Source of the DNA: Bog-756 sp963738545 | GTDB taxonomy: Bacteria > Actinomycetota > Acidimicrobiia > Acidimicrobiales > RAAP-2 | DNA length: 64,000 nucleotides | Direction of reading: 5' to 3' | Assembly (NCBI GenBank): GCA_963738545.1 | Contig: CAVTXA010000008.1 | Span: 310,001 to 374,000, forward strand | Shown here: piece by piece, positions 7,974 through 15,751 of the stretch | Position numbering within the stretch: the stretch's first letter is position 1 | How the letters are laid out: each line of letters starts with the position of its first letter | The notes under the pieces: model-generated | Told to the model about the DNA's origin: nothing | The model's input: the letters and a program-made list of their open reading frames with translations, nothing else | The model's database searches: none | Position numbers and translations under genes: made by a program

Positions 7974-9203
7974 GTGAACATTCTGGTGCTCGGTGGTGAC
8001 GGCTACCTCGGTTGGCCCACTGCTCTCTACCTATCCCGAAAGGGCCACCATGTAGGGGTCGTGGACAACTTCGCCCGCCGGGGCTACGACCTCGAGATGG
8101 GGGTGGACACCCTGGTTCCCATCGCCAGCCTGCAGCGGCGTATCCGCTGTTGGCAGGAGATTTCCGCCAACACCATGGAGCTGTTCGTCGGCGACCTCAC
8201 CGACCCGACCTTCGTGAGCGAGACGCTGGCCGCCTTCGAGCCGGACGCCGTCGTGCACTTCGCCGAACAGCGGTCGGCGCCCTACTCCATGATCGATCGG
8301 CAGCACGCCGTCTACACACAGGTCAACAACGTGGCCGGGACGCTCAACCTGCTCTACGCCATCGCCGAGCAGAATCGGGACATCCATCTCGTGAAGCTGG
8401 GGACCATGGGTGAGTACGGGACGCCCAACATCGACATCGAAGAGGGCTTCATCGAGATCACCCACCGCGGTCGCACCGACGTGCTGCCCTACCCGAAGCA
8501 GCCCGGGTCCTTCTACCACCTGTCCAAGGTCCACGACAGCGCCAACATCATGTTCGCCTGTCGGATCTGGGGCATCAGGGCCACCGATCTCAACCAGGGC
8601 ATCGTCTACGGTCACGACACCGAAGAGACCGCGCTCCACCCCGACCTGGCCACCCGGTTCGACTACGACGGCGTATTCGGCACCGTGCTCAACCGCTTCT
8701 GCGTCCAGGCGGTGACCGGCCATCCTCTGACCGTCTACGGCTCCGGCGGACAGACCCGGGGCATGCTCAACATCCTCGACACGTTGGCCTGCGTGGAGCT
8801 GGCCATCGAACACCCGGCCGACCAGGGCGAGTTTCGGGTGTTCAACCAGTTCACCGAGTCCTTCTCCGTGCTGGAGATGGCCGAGCTGGTGGCGTCCGAG
8901 TTCGCCGGTAACGCAGTGATCGAGCACACGGCCGACCCCCGGGTCGAGAAGGAAGAGCACTACTACCGGGCGGCCCACACCAAGCTGCTGGACCTGGGAC
9001 TGGTCCCGCACCTGCTGACCTCGTCGGTCATCCAGTCCATCCTGGCGGTGGCCGACCGGTACAAGGCGCACGCCGACGCTGCCGCCATCCTCCCCACGGT
9101 GGAGTGGCGCAGCACGGCCAGCGACCTGGTGACGGCAGGAACGCCGGCCGCCGACCGGAGCGGCGCCGACCAACCGACCCAGTCGACCCTCTCGGACCGG
9201 TAG
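7974..9203 (+). CDS. sqdB: UDP-sulfoquinovose synthase
   Basis: Makes UDP-sulfoquinovose from UDP-glucose and sulfite, the head-group donor of the sulfolipid SQDG. This extended short-chain dehydrogenase of 409 residues has the NAD-binding GGDGYLGWPTAL (7-18), then EQRSAPYSMIDR, KLGTMGEYGTPNIDIEEG with Thr144, and the catalytic YHLSK (Tyr181, Lys185). These stretches match plant SQD1 and bacterial SqdB closely. The last 25 or so residues are disordered. The start is GTG with GAGAGGGAG upstream. No sulfolipid glycosyltransferase (sqdX/sqdD) lies nearby, so the end product is uncertain. Confidence 0.93.
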   Translation: MNILVLGGDGYLGWPTALYLSRKGHHVGVVDNFARRGYDLEMGVDTLVPIASLQRRIRCWQEISANTMELFVGDLTDPTFVSETLAAFEPDAVVHFAEQRSAPYSMIDRQHAVYTQVNNVAGTLNLLYAIAEQNRDIHLVKLGTMGEYGTPNIDIEEGFIEITHRGRTDVLPYPKQPGSFYHLSKVHDSANIMFACRIWGIRATDLNQGIVYGHDTEETALHPDLATRFDYDGVFGTVLNRFCVQAVTGHPLTVYGSGGQTRGMLNILDTLACVELAIEHPADQGEFRVFNQFTESFSVLEMAELVASEFAGNAVIEHTADPRVEKEEHYYRAAHTKLLDLGLVPHLLTSSVIQSILAVADRYKAHADAAAILPTVEWRSTASDLVTAGTPAADRSGADQPTQSTLSDR

Positions 9204-9251
9204 TCCGGACGGGTCGCATCCGTGCGGCCCTGTCCCGGGCACCGTGACCGG

Positions 9252-9268
9252 GCCCTCCTCGAGAGGGC
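9252..9268 (+). terminator. Short hairpin after sqdB
   Basis: GCCCTC and GAGGGC pair around a five-base loop, 48 bases after the sqdB stop codon. There is no T-run, so the terminator role is tentative. Confidence 0.3.
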
Positions 9269-9378
9269 GCCGCGTTCGGTCGGCCACCGCCCGCCCTGCG
9301 TCCGGCCACGGGATCGGTCCCGCACTCCGGCTACCGACCTCCCGTTCGTGCCGCAGTCCCGCGCCCCGGGGGCAGCAC

Positions 9379-9384
9379 TATCGT
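9379..9384 (+). promoter_or_regulatory. -10 box of leaderless promoter for the following hypothetical gene
   Basis: TATCGT, 7 bases before the ATG at 9392. The earlier in-frame ATG at 9386 is only one base from the box. Confidence 0.45.
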
Positions 9385-9391
9385 CATGGCG

Positions 9392-10585
9392 ATGCCGAGG
9401 GCCCGACGGAGACGCCCCCGCTCTGTGGCACGGAGGAGTTGGGGACGGACGGTCCTCCTCGTCCTCCTGGTAGCCGTATCCCTGGTCCTGGTGGTGGGTT
9501 CGCTGGCGGAGATCCACGCCCAGTCGGGTGGGTACAACCGTGCGACCGACTCCGGCTACGGGGCCCTGGCCACACCCGTGGTGCAGTCGTCCAACCAGAC
9601 CGGTGCGCAGCTGGCGGCCCTGATGACCTCGGCCCCGGGCCTCACCAACCAGGCGCTGCCCCGCACCGCCCGGGCCCTGTTGGAACAAGGGCTCGACGCC
9701 GCCGTGAACGCCACGGCCCAGGAGTCCGACCAGGCCGCCCGCCTGGTTCCCCCGTACCCCACGGGCCAGGTGAGCCAGCAGTTCGGTCACGTCATGGCCG
9801 AGCGGGCTGCCGGCGCCTCACAACTCCGCACCACCATCGACCGCCTGCTCGGGATGACGCCGCTACCGGTGGCCGGTGCCCCCACCACCACCGTGGTGGC
9901 CAGCTCGGCCCCCCTGATCTCCATCGCCCAGGCCACCACGGCGATGGGCAATGCCGGTCTGGTCTTCCAACAGTCCGACGTCGACTACCGCACGCTGGTC
10001 GCCCAGATCCTCCGGCAGAAGCTCCCGATCCACCTCCCCCGCTCGGTGTGGGTCCCCGCGCCGATCGCCACCGCGCCGCTGGGCTCGCCGAGCCTGGCCT
10101 CGGCGGCGGCCGCCCTGGGCAACGCCACCGAGCTGCAGCCGTATCACCGGCTGGCCATCACCGCCGTCGGGCTGTCGCCACCGGCGGTGTCGACCGGTGG
10201 CCCGGGACTGTTCGGCGCCGACTGCGTGTCCGTGGTCTCCAACGGGCCCGGGGCGACGCCGACCGTGCTCCCCCCGACGACCACGGTCACCGCCGAGGTC
10301 ACCGTGACCAACTGCGGCACCGTGCCCGAGTCGGGCGTGGTGGTGACCCAGACGCTGGCGCTGGCCGACCCGGCCGGCACGCCGCTGCCTCCTCCCGGGG
10401 CCAGGGCCTCCGCCTCCCGGGCCACCCTCACCCTGGCGTCGGGAACGTCCATGGCGCTCACGCTGCGTGCCCTGTCGGTCGCCGGTGGTCACAGCTACAC
10501 CCTCACTGTGGCCGTGGCGGTCCCGGCCGCTCAACAGGACAGGGCGGGATCGACCCAGCAGTTCCTGATCCACGTGGCCGCCTGA
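9392..10585 (+). CDS. Hypothetical protein with N-terminal membrane anchor, extracytoplasmic
   Basis: I do not recognise this 397-residue protein. It has a basic start (MPRARRRRPR), one hydrophobic segment (about residues 18-38) serving as signal or anchor, and a long Ala/Thr/Pro-rich exported part. The C-terminal third reads as alternating beta strands with two cysteines (FGADCVSVV and TVTNCGTVP) about 35 residues apart that could form a disulfide, resembling an Ig-like or CARDB-like fold. It stands alone between sqdB and citrate synthase. The start at 9392 is chosen from the -10 spacing; 9386 is possible. Confidence 0.75.
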   Translation: MPRARRRRPRSVARRSWGRTVLLVLLVAVSLVLVVGSLAEIHAQSGGYNRATDSGYGALATPVVQSSNQTGAQLAALMTSAPGLTNQALPRTARALLEQGLDAAVNATAQESDQAARLVPPYPTGQVSQQFGHVMAERAAGASQLRTTIDRLLGMTPLPVAGAPTTTVVASSAPLISIAQATTAMGNAGLVFQQSDVDYRTLVAQILRQKLPIHLPRSVWVPAPIATAPLGSPSLASAAAALGNATELQPYHRLAITAVGLSPPAVSTGGPGLFGADCVSVVSNGPGATPTVLPPTTTVTAEVTVTNCGTVPESGVVVTQTLALADPAGTPLPPPGARASASRATLTLASGTSMALTLRALSVAGGHSYTLTVAVAVPAAQQDRAGSTQQFLIHVAA

Positions 10586-10686
10586 CCGCCCGGGGGACGC
10601 CTGGCCGGTTGGTCAAGCACGGGGGGTGTGGATCTAGGATTGGACCGACGAACGATCGAGTTCACGACAGAAGGGTCTGAGGATCA

Positions 10687-11958
10687 GTGGCCGACAGCAT
10701 CACGATCACCGACAACCGCACTGGTGAGTCCCTCGAGATCCCCTTTGAGAACGGGGGCATCTCGGCCGCTCAGTGGTCGAAGCTCCTACCGGGTACCTGG
10801 TTCTTCGATCCCGGCTTCACGACGACGGCCGCGTGCGAGAGCGCCATCACCTTTCTGGACGGCGAGGAGGGGATCCTCCAGTACCGGGGCTATCCCATCG
10901 AACAGCTGGCCGAGAGCTCGACCTATCTCGAAGTCGCCTATCTGCTGTTGAACGGTGAGCTGCCGACCCCCGACGAGTACTCGGTGTGGGAGCGGGAGAT
11001 CACCCTCCACACCTTCATCCACGAGAACGTACGGAAGCGCTTCCTCGAGGGATTCCACTACGACGCCCATCCCATGGGCATGCTGGTATCGGCGGTGGCC
11101 GCACTCTCCACCTTCTACCTCGACGCCAAGGACATCTTCGACGTGGAGTCGCGTGAGAAGCAGATCATCCGGCTCATCGCCAAGATGCCCACTCTGGCCG
11201 CCGCCGCTCACCGCTTCAGCGTGGGCATGCCCTTCGTCTACCCGGACAACTCTCTGCCCTTCACCTCGAACTTCCTGTCCATGATGTGGAAGATCGCCGA
11301 GCCCCGCTTCGAGGCCGACCCCGTGCTGGCCCGGGCCCTCGACGTCCTGTTCATCCTCCATGCGGACCACGAGCAGAACTGCTCGACCACGGCCATGCGG
11401 ACCGTGGGCTCCTCGCACGCCGACCCCTACTCGGCCACCGCCGCCGCCGCCGCCGCCCTTTACGGCCCACGTCACGGCGGGGCCAACGAGGCCGTCATCC
11501 GCATGCTCACCGAGATCGGCTCGATCGAGAACGTGGAGCCGTTCATCGCCTCGGTGAAGGAGGGCTCGGGCGGACGCCTCCAGGGATTCGGCCACCGGGT
11601 CTACAAGAGCTACGACCCCCGGGCCAAGATCATCAAGCGCACCGCCGACGAGGTCTTCGCCGTCACCGGCAAGAACCCGCTCCTCGACATCGCCCTGAAG
11701 TTGGAGGAGATCGCCCTGTCCGACGAGTACTTCACGTCGCGGAAGCTCTACCCCAACGTCGACTTCTACTCGGGCCTCATCTATCAGGCCATGGGCTTCC
11801 CGCTCGAGATGTTCCCGGTGCTCTTCGCCATTCCCCGCACGGCGGGATGGCTGGCCCACTGGCAGGAGATGCTCGACCAGGACTCGAAGATCGCCCGCCC
11901 CCGGCAGCTCTACATCGGCGCCGAGCCCCGCACCTACGTCCCCATCGGCTCCCGCTAG
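10687..11958 (+). CDS. gltA: Citrate synthase
   Basis: Condenses oxaloacetate and acetyl-CoA to citrate at the entry of the TCA cycle. The 423 residues carry the active-site motifs HADHEQNCSTTAMR, GPRHGGANEAV, LQGFGHRVYK and the catalytic aspartate in PNVDFYSG, with RTAGWLAHWQE near the end. The N-terminal beta-rich domain of the hexameric type II enzymes is present (LEIPFENGG... GYPIEQLAE). The start is GTG with GAGG just upstream. A TAGGAT hexamer near 10634 may be the -10 box, but no good -35 is seen. tesB converges downstream. Confidence 0.97.
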   Translation: MADSITITDNRTGESLEIPFENGGISAAQWSKLLPGTWFFDPGFTTTAACESAITFLDGEEGILQYRGYPIEQLAESSTYLEVAYLLLNGELPTPDEYSVWEREITLHTFIHENVRKRFLEGFHYDAHPMGMLVSAVAALSTFYLDAKDIFDVESREKQIIRLIAKMPTLAAAAHRFSVGMPFVYPDNSLPFTSNFLSMMWKIAEPRFEADPVLARALDVLFILHADHEQNCSTTAMRTVGSSHADPYSATAAAAAALYGPRHGGANEAVIRMLTEIGSIENVEPFIASVKEGSGGRLQGFGHRVYKSYDPRAKIIKRTADEVFAVTGKNPLLDIALKLEEIALSDEYFTSRKLYPNVDFYSGLIYQAMGFPLEMFPVLFAIPRTAGWLAHWQEMLDQDSKIARPRQLYIGAEPRTYVPIGSR

Positions 11959-11969
11959 AGGAAGCGACG

Positions 11970-11991
11970 GGCGGGGACCGGGGACCCCGCC
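11970..11991. terminator. Hairpin between convergent gltA and tesB
   Basis: GGCGGGG and CCCCGCC pair over 7 bp around an eight-base loop, just after the gltA stop. It could end transcription from both sides. There is no T-run. Confidence 0.45.
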
Positions 11992-12016
11992 ACGGCCGGA
12001 GATCTGCTCGGCGTGC

Positions 12017-12871
12017 TCAGTCCCCGCGGGGCACCATCCGCATCAGGCCCTCTTGCACCATGGAGACGGCCAGGTCCCCCTCCCGGGTGAACAGGAACCC
12101 GCGGGCCAGGCCCCGGGCTCCGAAGGCCGTGGGGCTGTCCATGTCGTAGAGCAGCCATGCGTCGGCCCGGAACGGACGGTGGAACCACATGCAGTGGTCG
12201 AGGCTGGCCCCCATGAAGTCGGCGTCGTCCCAGCTGATGTTGTGGGGGGCGAGCATGGTGTCGAAGAGGGACATGTCCGAGGCGTAGGTGGCGACGCAGG
12301 CATGGAGCAGCGGGTCGTCGGGGAGCGTCCCGTCGGCCCTGATCCACAGTCTCTGCACGGGCTCCCTGCTGGCATTGCGGCTGAAGGGGAGCTCGCCGAT
12401 GTGGCGCTGGTCGATGGGGTGGGGCTTGGCGAACCAGTCGCCCAGGGTGTCGCGGTAGGGCTCGAGCCGGACGGCGAGCGAGTCGAGCTGGTCGGGATCG
12501 GGGACCACGGGCATCGGGAACTGGTGGGCCAGGCCCGGCTCGTCGGCGTGGAAGGAGGCCGAGAGGTGGAAGATGGCGCGACCGTGCTGCACGGCCACCA
12601 CCCGTCGGGTGGTGAAAGATCGGCCGTCACGGATGCGGTCCACCTCGTAGAGGATGGGCACGGTGGGGTCTCCGGGCCGGAGGAAGTAGGCGTGCAGCGA
12701 GTGGGGCCGACCGGTGTCCACCGTGCGGCCGGCCGCCATCAACGACTGGGCAGCCACCTGACCCCCGAAGACCCGCTGGCGCTCCTCGTTGGGGCTCACC
12801 CCCCTGAAGATGTTGACCTCGATGGACTCGAGGTCGAGCAGGTCGACCAGTTGGTCCAGGGCTTCGCTCAT
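12017..12871 (-). CDS. tesB: Acyl-CoA thioesterase II
   Basis: Hydrolyses medium- and long-chain acyl-CoA to free acid and CoA. The 284 residues form the double hot-dog fold: an N-terminal half with VFGGQVAAQSLMAA and HSLHAYFLRPGD, and a C-terminal half with YASDMSLFDT and SLDHCMWFHRPF, which hold the Asp/His-type catalytic residues of TesB. Length matches the E. coli enzyme (286). The ATG at 12869-12871 begins at the conserved start; a longer in-frame extension upstream looks non-coding. A CAGGAT hexamer 6 bases before the ATG is close to the local leaderless pattern. Confidence 0.94.
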   Translation of the reverse strand: MSEALDQLVDLLDLESIEVNIFRGVSPNEERQRVFGGQVAAQSLMAAGRTVDTGRPHSLHAYFLRPGDPTVPILYEVDRIRDGRSFTTRRVVAVQHGRAIFHLSASFHADEPGLAHQFPMPVVPDPDQLDSLAVRLEPYRDTLGDWFAKPHPIDQRHIGELPFSRNASREPVQRLWIRADGTLPDDPLLHACVATYASDMSLFDTMLAPHNISWDDADFMGASLDHCMWFHRPFRADAWLLYDMDSPTAFGARGLARGFLFTREGDLAVSMVQEGLMRMVPRGD

Positions 12872-12958
12872 CGGACCATCCTGCCAGGCCGGGCCGGCTC
12901 CCCGATGCGTCACCGGACCGCCGCGATCCATGCTCGGACGCCGCCGGTGCTGCGCCGC

Positions 12959-12964
12959 TACGGT
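12959..12964 (+). promoter_or_regulatory. -10 box of leaderless promoter for the beta-glucosidase
   Basis: TACGGT, 8 bases before the GTG at 12973. No ribosome site lies between. Confidence 0.45.
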
Positions 12965-12972
12965 ACCGGATC

Positions 12973-14145
12973 GTGGCCAATCTGAACTTCCCCGACCGGT
13001 TCTTGTGGGGGACGGCCACCGCTGCCCACCAGATCGAGGGGGGCAACGTCAACAACGACTGGTGGGAGTTCGAGCACGACCCCACCTCCGGGTGCGCCGA
13101 GGTGAGTGGGGACGCCTGTGACTCGTTCAACCGGTACCCCGAGGACATCGCCCTGGTCGCCGATCTGGGCCTCGGGGCCTACCGGTTCTCCCTCGAGTGG
13201 AGCCGGATCGAGCCCGAGGAGGGCGAGTTCTCCCGGGTGGCCCTGGACCACTACCGGCGGATGGCCGCCACCTGTCACGAACACGGCGTCACCCCGGTGG
13301 TGACCTTCCACCACTTCACCCATCCCCGATGGCTCTCGGCGGTGGGCGCCTGGGAGGCGCCGCACGCCCCGGACCGCTTCGCCCGGTACTGCGAGCGGGT
13401 CACGGCCCACCTTGGGGACCTCATCGGCATGGCGTGCACCCTCAACGAGCCCAATGTCGTGGCCACCATGGGATGGCGCCTCGGCATCTTCCCGCCGCGG
13501 GTCAGGGACCGTGTTCGCCGGGACGCCGTGAACCAGGCCCTGGTCACCGCCCACCGCAAGGGAGCCGAGGCCATCCGGTCGGGTCCCGGGGAGGTGCCGG
13601 TGGGCCTCACGCTGTCGATGGTCGACTACGAGGAGGCACCCGGGGGCCGTGAGTGGCTCGAGCGGATCCGGCGGCCCACCGAGGACGTGTTCCTGGAGGC
13701 CACCGGGGGTGACGACTTCATCGGGGTCCAGACCTACACCCGCCAACGCATGGGCCCCGAGGGCCCCCTTCCCCCCGAGGAGGGCGTGCCCACCACCCAG
13801 ATGGGCTATGAGTTCTGGCCCGAGGCGCTCGAGGGCACCATCCGGCGGGCCTGGGAAGTCACCGGGGGCGTGCCGGTCTACGTCACCGAGAACGGGATCG
13901 GCACGGGTGACGACCCGTCCCGGATCGAGTACGTGACCAGGGCACTCGCCGGCGTACGCCGCTGTCTGGACGACGGGTTGGACGTCCGGGGCTACTTCTA
14001 CTGGAGCCTGTTGGACAACTTCGAGTGGGTGCTCGGCTACCGCCCGACCTTCGGGATGGTGGCGGTCGACCGGACCAGCTTCGAACGCCGGCCCAAGCCC
14101 AGTGCCACCTGGTTCGGCGGAATCGCCCGCGCCAACGGGCTCTGA
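12973..14145 (+). CDS. Family 1 glycoside hydrolase (beta-glucosidase)
   Basis: Hydrolyses terminal beta-glycosidic bonds by a retaining mechanism. The 390 residues begin with FLWGTATAAHQIEGG, the GH1 N-terminal signature. The acid/base glutamate lies in CTLNEPN and the nucleophile glutamate in YVTENGIG; YFYWSLLDNFEW forms part of the aglycone site. It is shorter than typical GH1 enzymes (about 440-480), missing part of the loops before the nucleophile. There is no signal peptide, so it acts in the cytoplasm. Substrate is not predictable from sequence alone. Confidence 0.93.
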   Translation: MANLNFPDRFLWGTATAAHQIEGGNVNNDWWEFEHDPTSGCAEVSGDACDSFNRYPEDIALVADLGLGAYRFSLEWSRIEPEEGEFSRVALDHYRRMAATCHEHGVTPVVTFHHFTHPRWLSAVGAWEAPHAPDRFARYCERVTAHLGDLIGMACTLNEPNVVATMGWRLGIFPPRVRDRVRRDAVNQALVTAHRKGAEAIRSGPGEVPVGLTLSMVDYEEAPGGREWLERIRRPTEDVFLEATGGDDFIGVQTYTRQRMGPEGPLPPEEGVPTTQMGYEFWPEALEGTIRRAWEVTGGVPVYVTENGIGTGDDPSRIEYVTRALAGVRRCLDDGLDVRGYFYWSLLDNFEWVLGYRPTFGMVAVDRTSFERRPKPSATWFGGIARANGL

Positions 14146-14195
14146 ACCGAGCGGCCTCCACCCCTCGCCGATGGGTAGTTCTGAACGGTGACGGC

Positions 14196-14201
14196 TAGGG
14201 T
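14196..14201 (+). promoter_or_regulatory. -10 box of leaderless promoter for the GtrA-like gene
   Basis: TAGGGT, 7 bases before the ATG at 14209. Confidence 0.45.
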
Positions 14202-14208
14202 TTCCCCG

Positions 14209-14709
14209 ATGACCAGTCTCGCGGTGCGCGCCGAGCACGTGTGGCAGAGGCGGCACACGCCCGAGGCCAAGCAACTCATCAAGTACACGATGGTCTCGGT
14301 CATCTCGACGGTGGCCTCCTTCGGGGTCCTGGCCATCGTCTACGGCCTCCACATCATCAAAGGGGAGATCGAGGCCACCGTGTTCGCCAACGTGGTGGCC
14401 ACCGTTCCCTCCTACTTCCTCAACCGGAGGTGGGTGTGGGGCAAGGGCGGCCGGTCCCATGTGATGAAGGAGATCGTGCCCTTCTGGGTGATGTCGGCCA
14501 TCGGGATCACCGTCTCGATCGGCGGTGCCGCCGTGGCCCGCCACATCGGCAAGACCCACCACCTGAGCCATATCCAGCAGACGGCGGTGCTCCTGCTGGC
14601 CAACCTGATCTCGTTCGGACTGTTCTGGGTCCTCAAGTACATGCTGTACAACCGGCTCTTCCACGTGCACCCGGTCGAGGAGCTCGACGAGCTGGTGGAA
14701 GCGGTCTGA
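14209..14709 (+). CDS. GtrA-family four-helix membrane protein
   Basis: GtrA-like proteins are small membrane proteins thought to help move polyprenyl-linked sugars or support cell-surface glycosyltransferases. The 166 residues contain about four transmembrane helices, the family pattern IKYTMVSVISTVASFG in the first, and ATVPSYFLNRRWVW after the second. The last 20 residues are acidic and cytoplasmic. An in-frame GTG at 14188 is possible, but the ATG at 14209 fits the -10 spacing. No glycosyltransferase is adjacent; the MptB-like gene is about 1 kb downstream. Confidence 0.88.
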   Translation: MTSLAVRAEHVWQRRHTPEAKQLIKYTMVSVISTVASFGVLAIVYGLHIIKGEIEATVFANVVATVPSYFLNRRWVWGKGGRSHVMKEIVPFWVMSAIGITVSIGGAAVARHIGKTHHLSHIQQTAVLLLANLISFGLFWVLKYMLYNRLFHVHPVEELDELVEAV

Positions 14710-14754
14710 CCCCGAGGCCGGCCCCGCGGCCGGGCGCCCCGGTCCGGCCGCCGT

Positions 14755-15243
14755 TCAGTCCCGGAAGTTGTTGAACTGCAGCGGGATGCCGAAGTCCTCG
14801 CCCTTCAGGGCGGCGATGGCCGCTTGGAGATCGTCACGCTTCTTGCCGTTGACCCGTAGCTGATCCCCCTGGGTCTGTGAGCTGACGCCCTTCAGGCCGA
14901 GCTCCTTGATGAACTTGTTGATCTTCTTGGCGTGATCCGAGGAGATCCCGGCCTGGATGCCCAGGTGTTGGCGGGCCGATCCGCGGGAAGCCTCCTCGAT
15001 CTTGCCCACGTCGAACGACTTGAGGGAGACCTCGCGCTTGACCAACTTCTCCTGGAGGACCTGGTAGAGGGCTCGTAGCCGGTCCTCGGTGGAGGAGGAG
15101 AGCACCAACTCGGTGTCCGTCAGCTCGATGGACGAGTCGGTGCCCTTGAAGTCGAATCGGGTGGTGGCCTCGCGGTTGGCTTGGTCGACGGCGTTGCGGA
15201 CTTCTTGCATGTCGACTTCGGACACGACGTCGAAGGTGGGCAT
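14755..15243 (-). CDS. yajQ: YajQ-family nucleotide-binding protein
   Basis: YajQ proteins bind nucleotides and in some bacteria c-di-GMP; the cellular role here is unknown. The 162 residues match the family from the first residues (MPTFDVVSEVDMQEVRNAVD) to the last (GIPLQFNNFRD) and carry TRFDFKGTDSSIEL. Length equals the E. coli protein. The ATG at 15241-15243 is fixed by the family start. A TACTGT box stands 6 bases upstream on the minus strand, suggesting a leaderless message. tRNA-Tyr diverges. Confidence 0.94.
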   Translation of the reverse strand: MPTFDVVSEVDMQEVRNAVDQANREATTRFDFKGTDSSIELTDTELVLSSSTEDRLRALYQVLQEKLVKREVSLKSFDVGKIEEASRGSARQHLGIQAGISSDHAKKINKFIKELGLKGVSSQTQGDQLRVNGKKRDDLQAAIAALKGEDFGIPLQFNNFRD

Positions 15244-15249
15244 ACCGAA

Positions 15250-15255
15250 ACAGTA
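15250..15255 (-). promoter_or_regulatory. -10 box of leaderless promoter for yajQ
   Basis: TACTGT on the minus strand, 6 bases before the ATG. Confidence 0.4.
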
Positions 15256-15287
15256 CTCCCGCACCAGGCGATATCCTTCCGGCCTGC

Positions 15288-15368
<81 letters not shown>

Positions 15369-15381
15369 CCGCAGACGGGGC

Positions 15382-15420
15382 CCGGAGGTGGCAGGGACGG
15401 TGCGTCCACGCCACCTCCGG
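15382..15420 (+). terminator. Hairpin terminator after tRNA-Tyr
   Basis: A perfect 11-bp stem, CCGGAGGTGGC with GCCACCTCCGG, around a 17-base loop, 13 bases after the tRNA. There is no T-run, as is common in high-G+C actinobacteria. Confidence 0.6.
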
Positions 15421-15514
15421 CCGCCCGACCCGAGCCAGTTGGCCGATGAGTGATCCCGGGCCCGGCGGATCACCGCAGGCCCGGAGGGGTCCGGACCCGG
15501 AGTGCCGGGTGGAC

Positions 15515-15542
15515 TTGATCCCACCCCCCCGTTCGTTACAAT
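15515..15542 (+). promoter_or_regulatory. Promoter for the mptB-like gene
   Basis: TTGATC (15515-15520), 16-base spacer, TACAAT (15537-15542). It gives a leader of about 200 bases if the ATG at 15752 is the start, or an almost leaderless message if the ATG at 15554 is used. Confidence 0.6.
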
Positions 15543-15751
15543 GACGTTACGGAATGCTTGCGGTGGCGGACCGCCTCTCGTCTGGGTGGCCCCATAGGCA
15601 CCGGAGGGTGCCGCCGCCGACACGACCCGGACAGCCTGCCCGCCCCCGTACACCCAGATCGCCAGCAGTCGAAGCACGAGGGACCAGGTCCCCGTCACCC
15701 CATGGAACCGTGCGCATCTGCGGTTCGACCGAGGAGAAGTCCACCAACCCG

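Larger units (their letters stand above)
15369..15751 (+). other. 383-base region between tRNA-Tyr and the mptB-like gene
   Basis: It holds a probable tRNA terminator hairpin (15382-15420) and a good promoter (15515-15542). The open frame of the next gene continues upstream to an ATG at 15554, but that 66-residue stretch is Arg/Pro-rich and reads as untranslated leader. Confidence 0.6.

Noticed and set aside
15554..15751. A 66-residue N-terminal extension of the MptB-like protein
   Set aside because: Arg/Pro-rich and unlike the family. Kept as leader, although an almost leaderless ATG at 15554 cannot be excluded.
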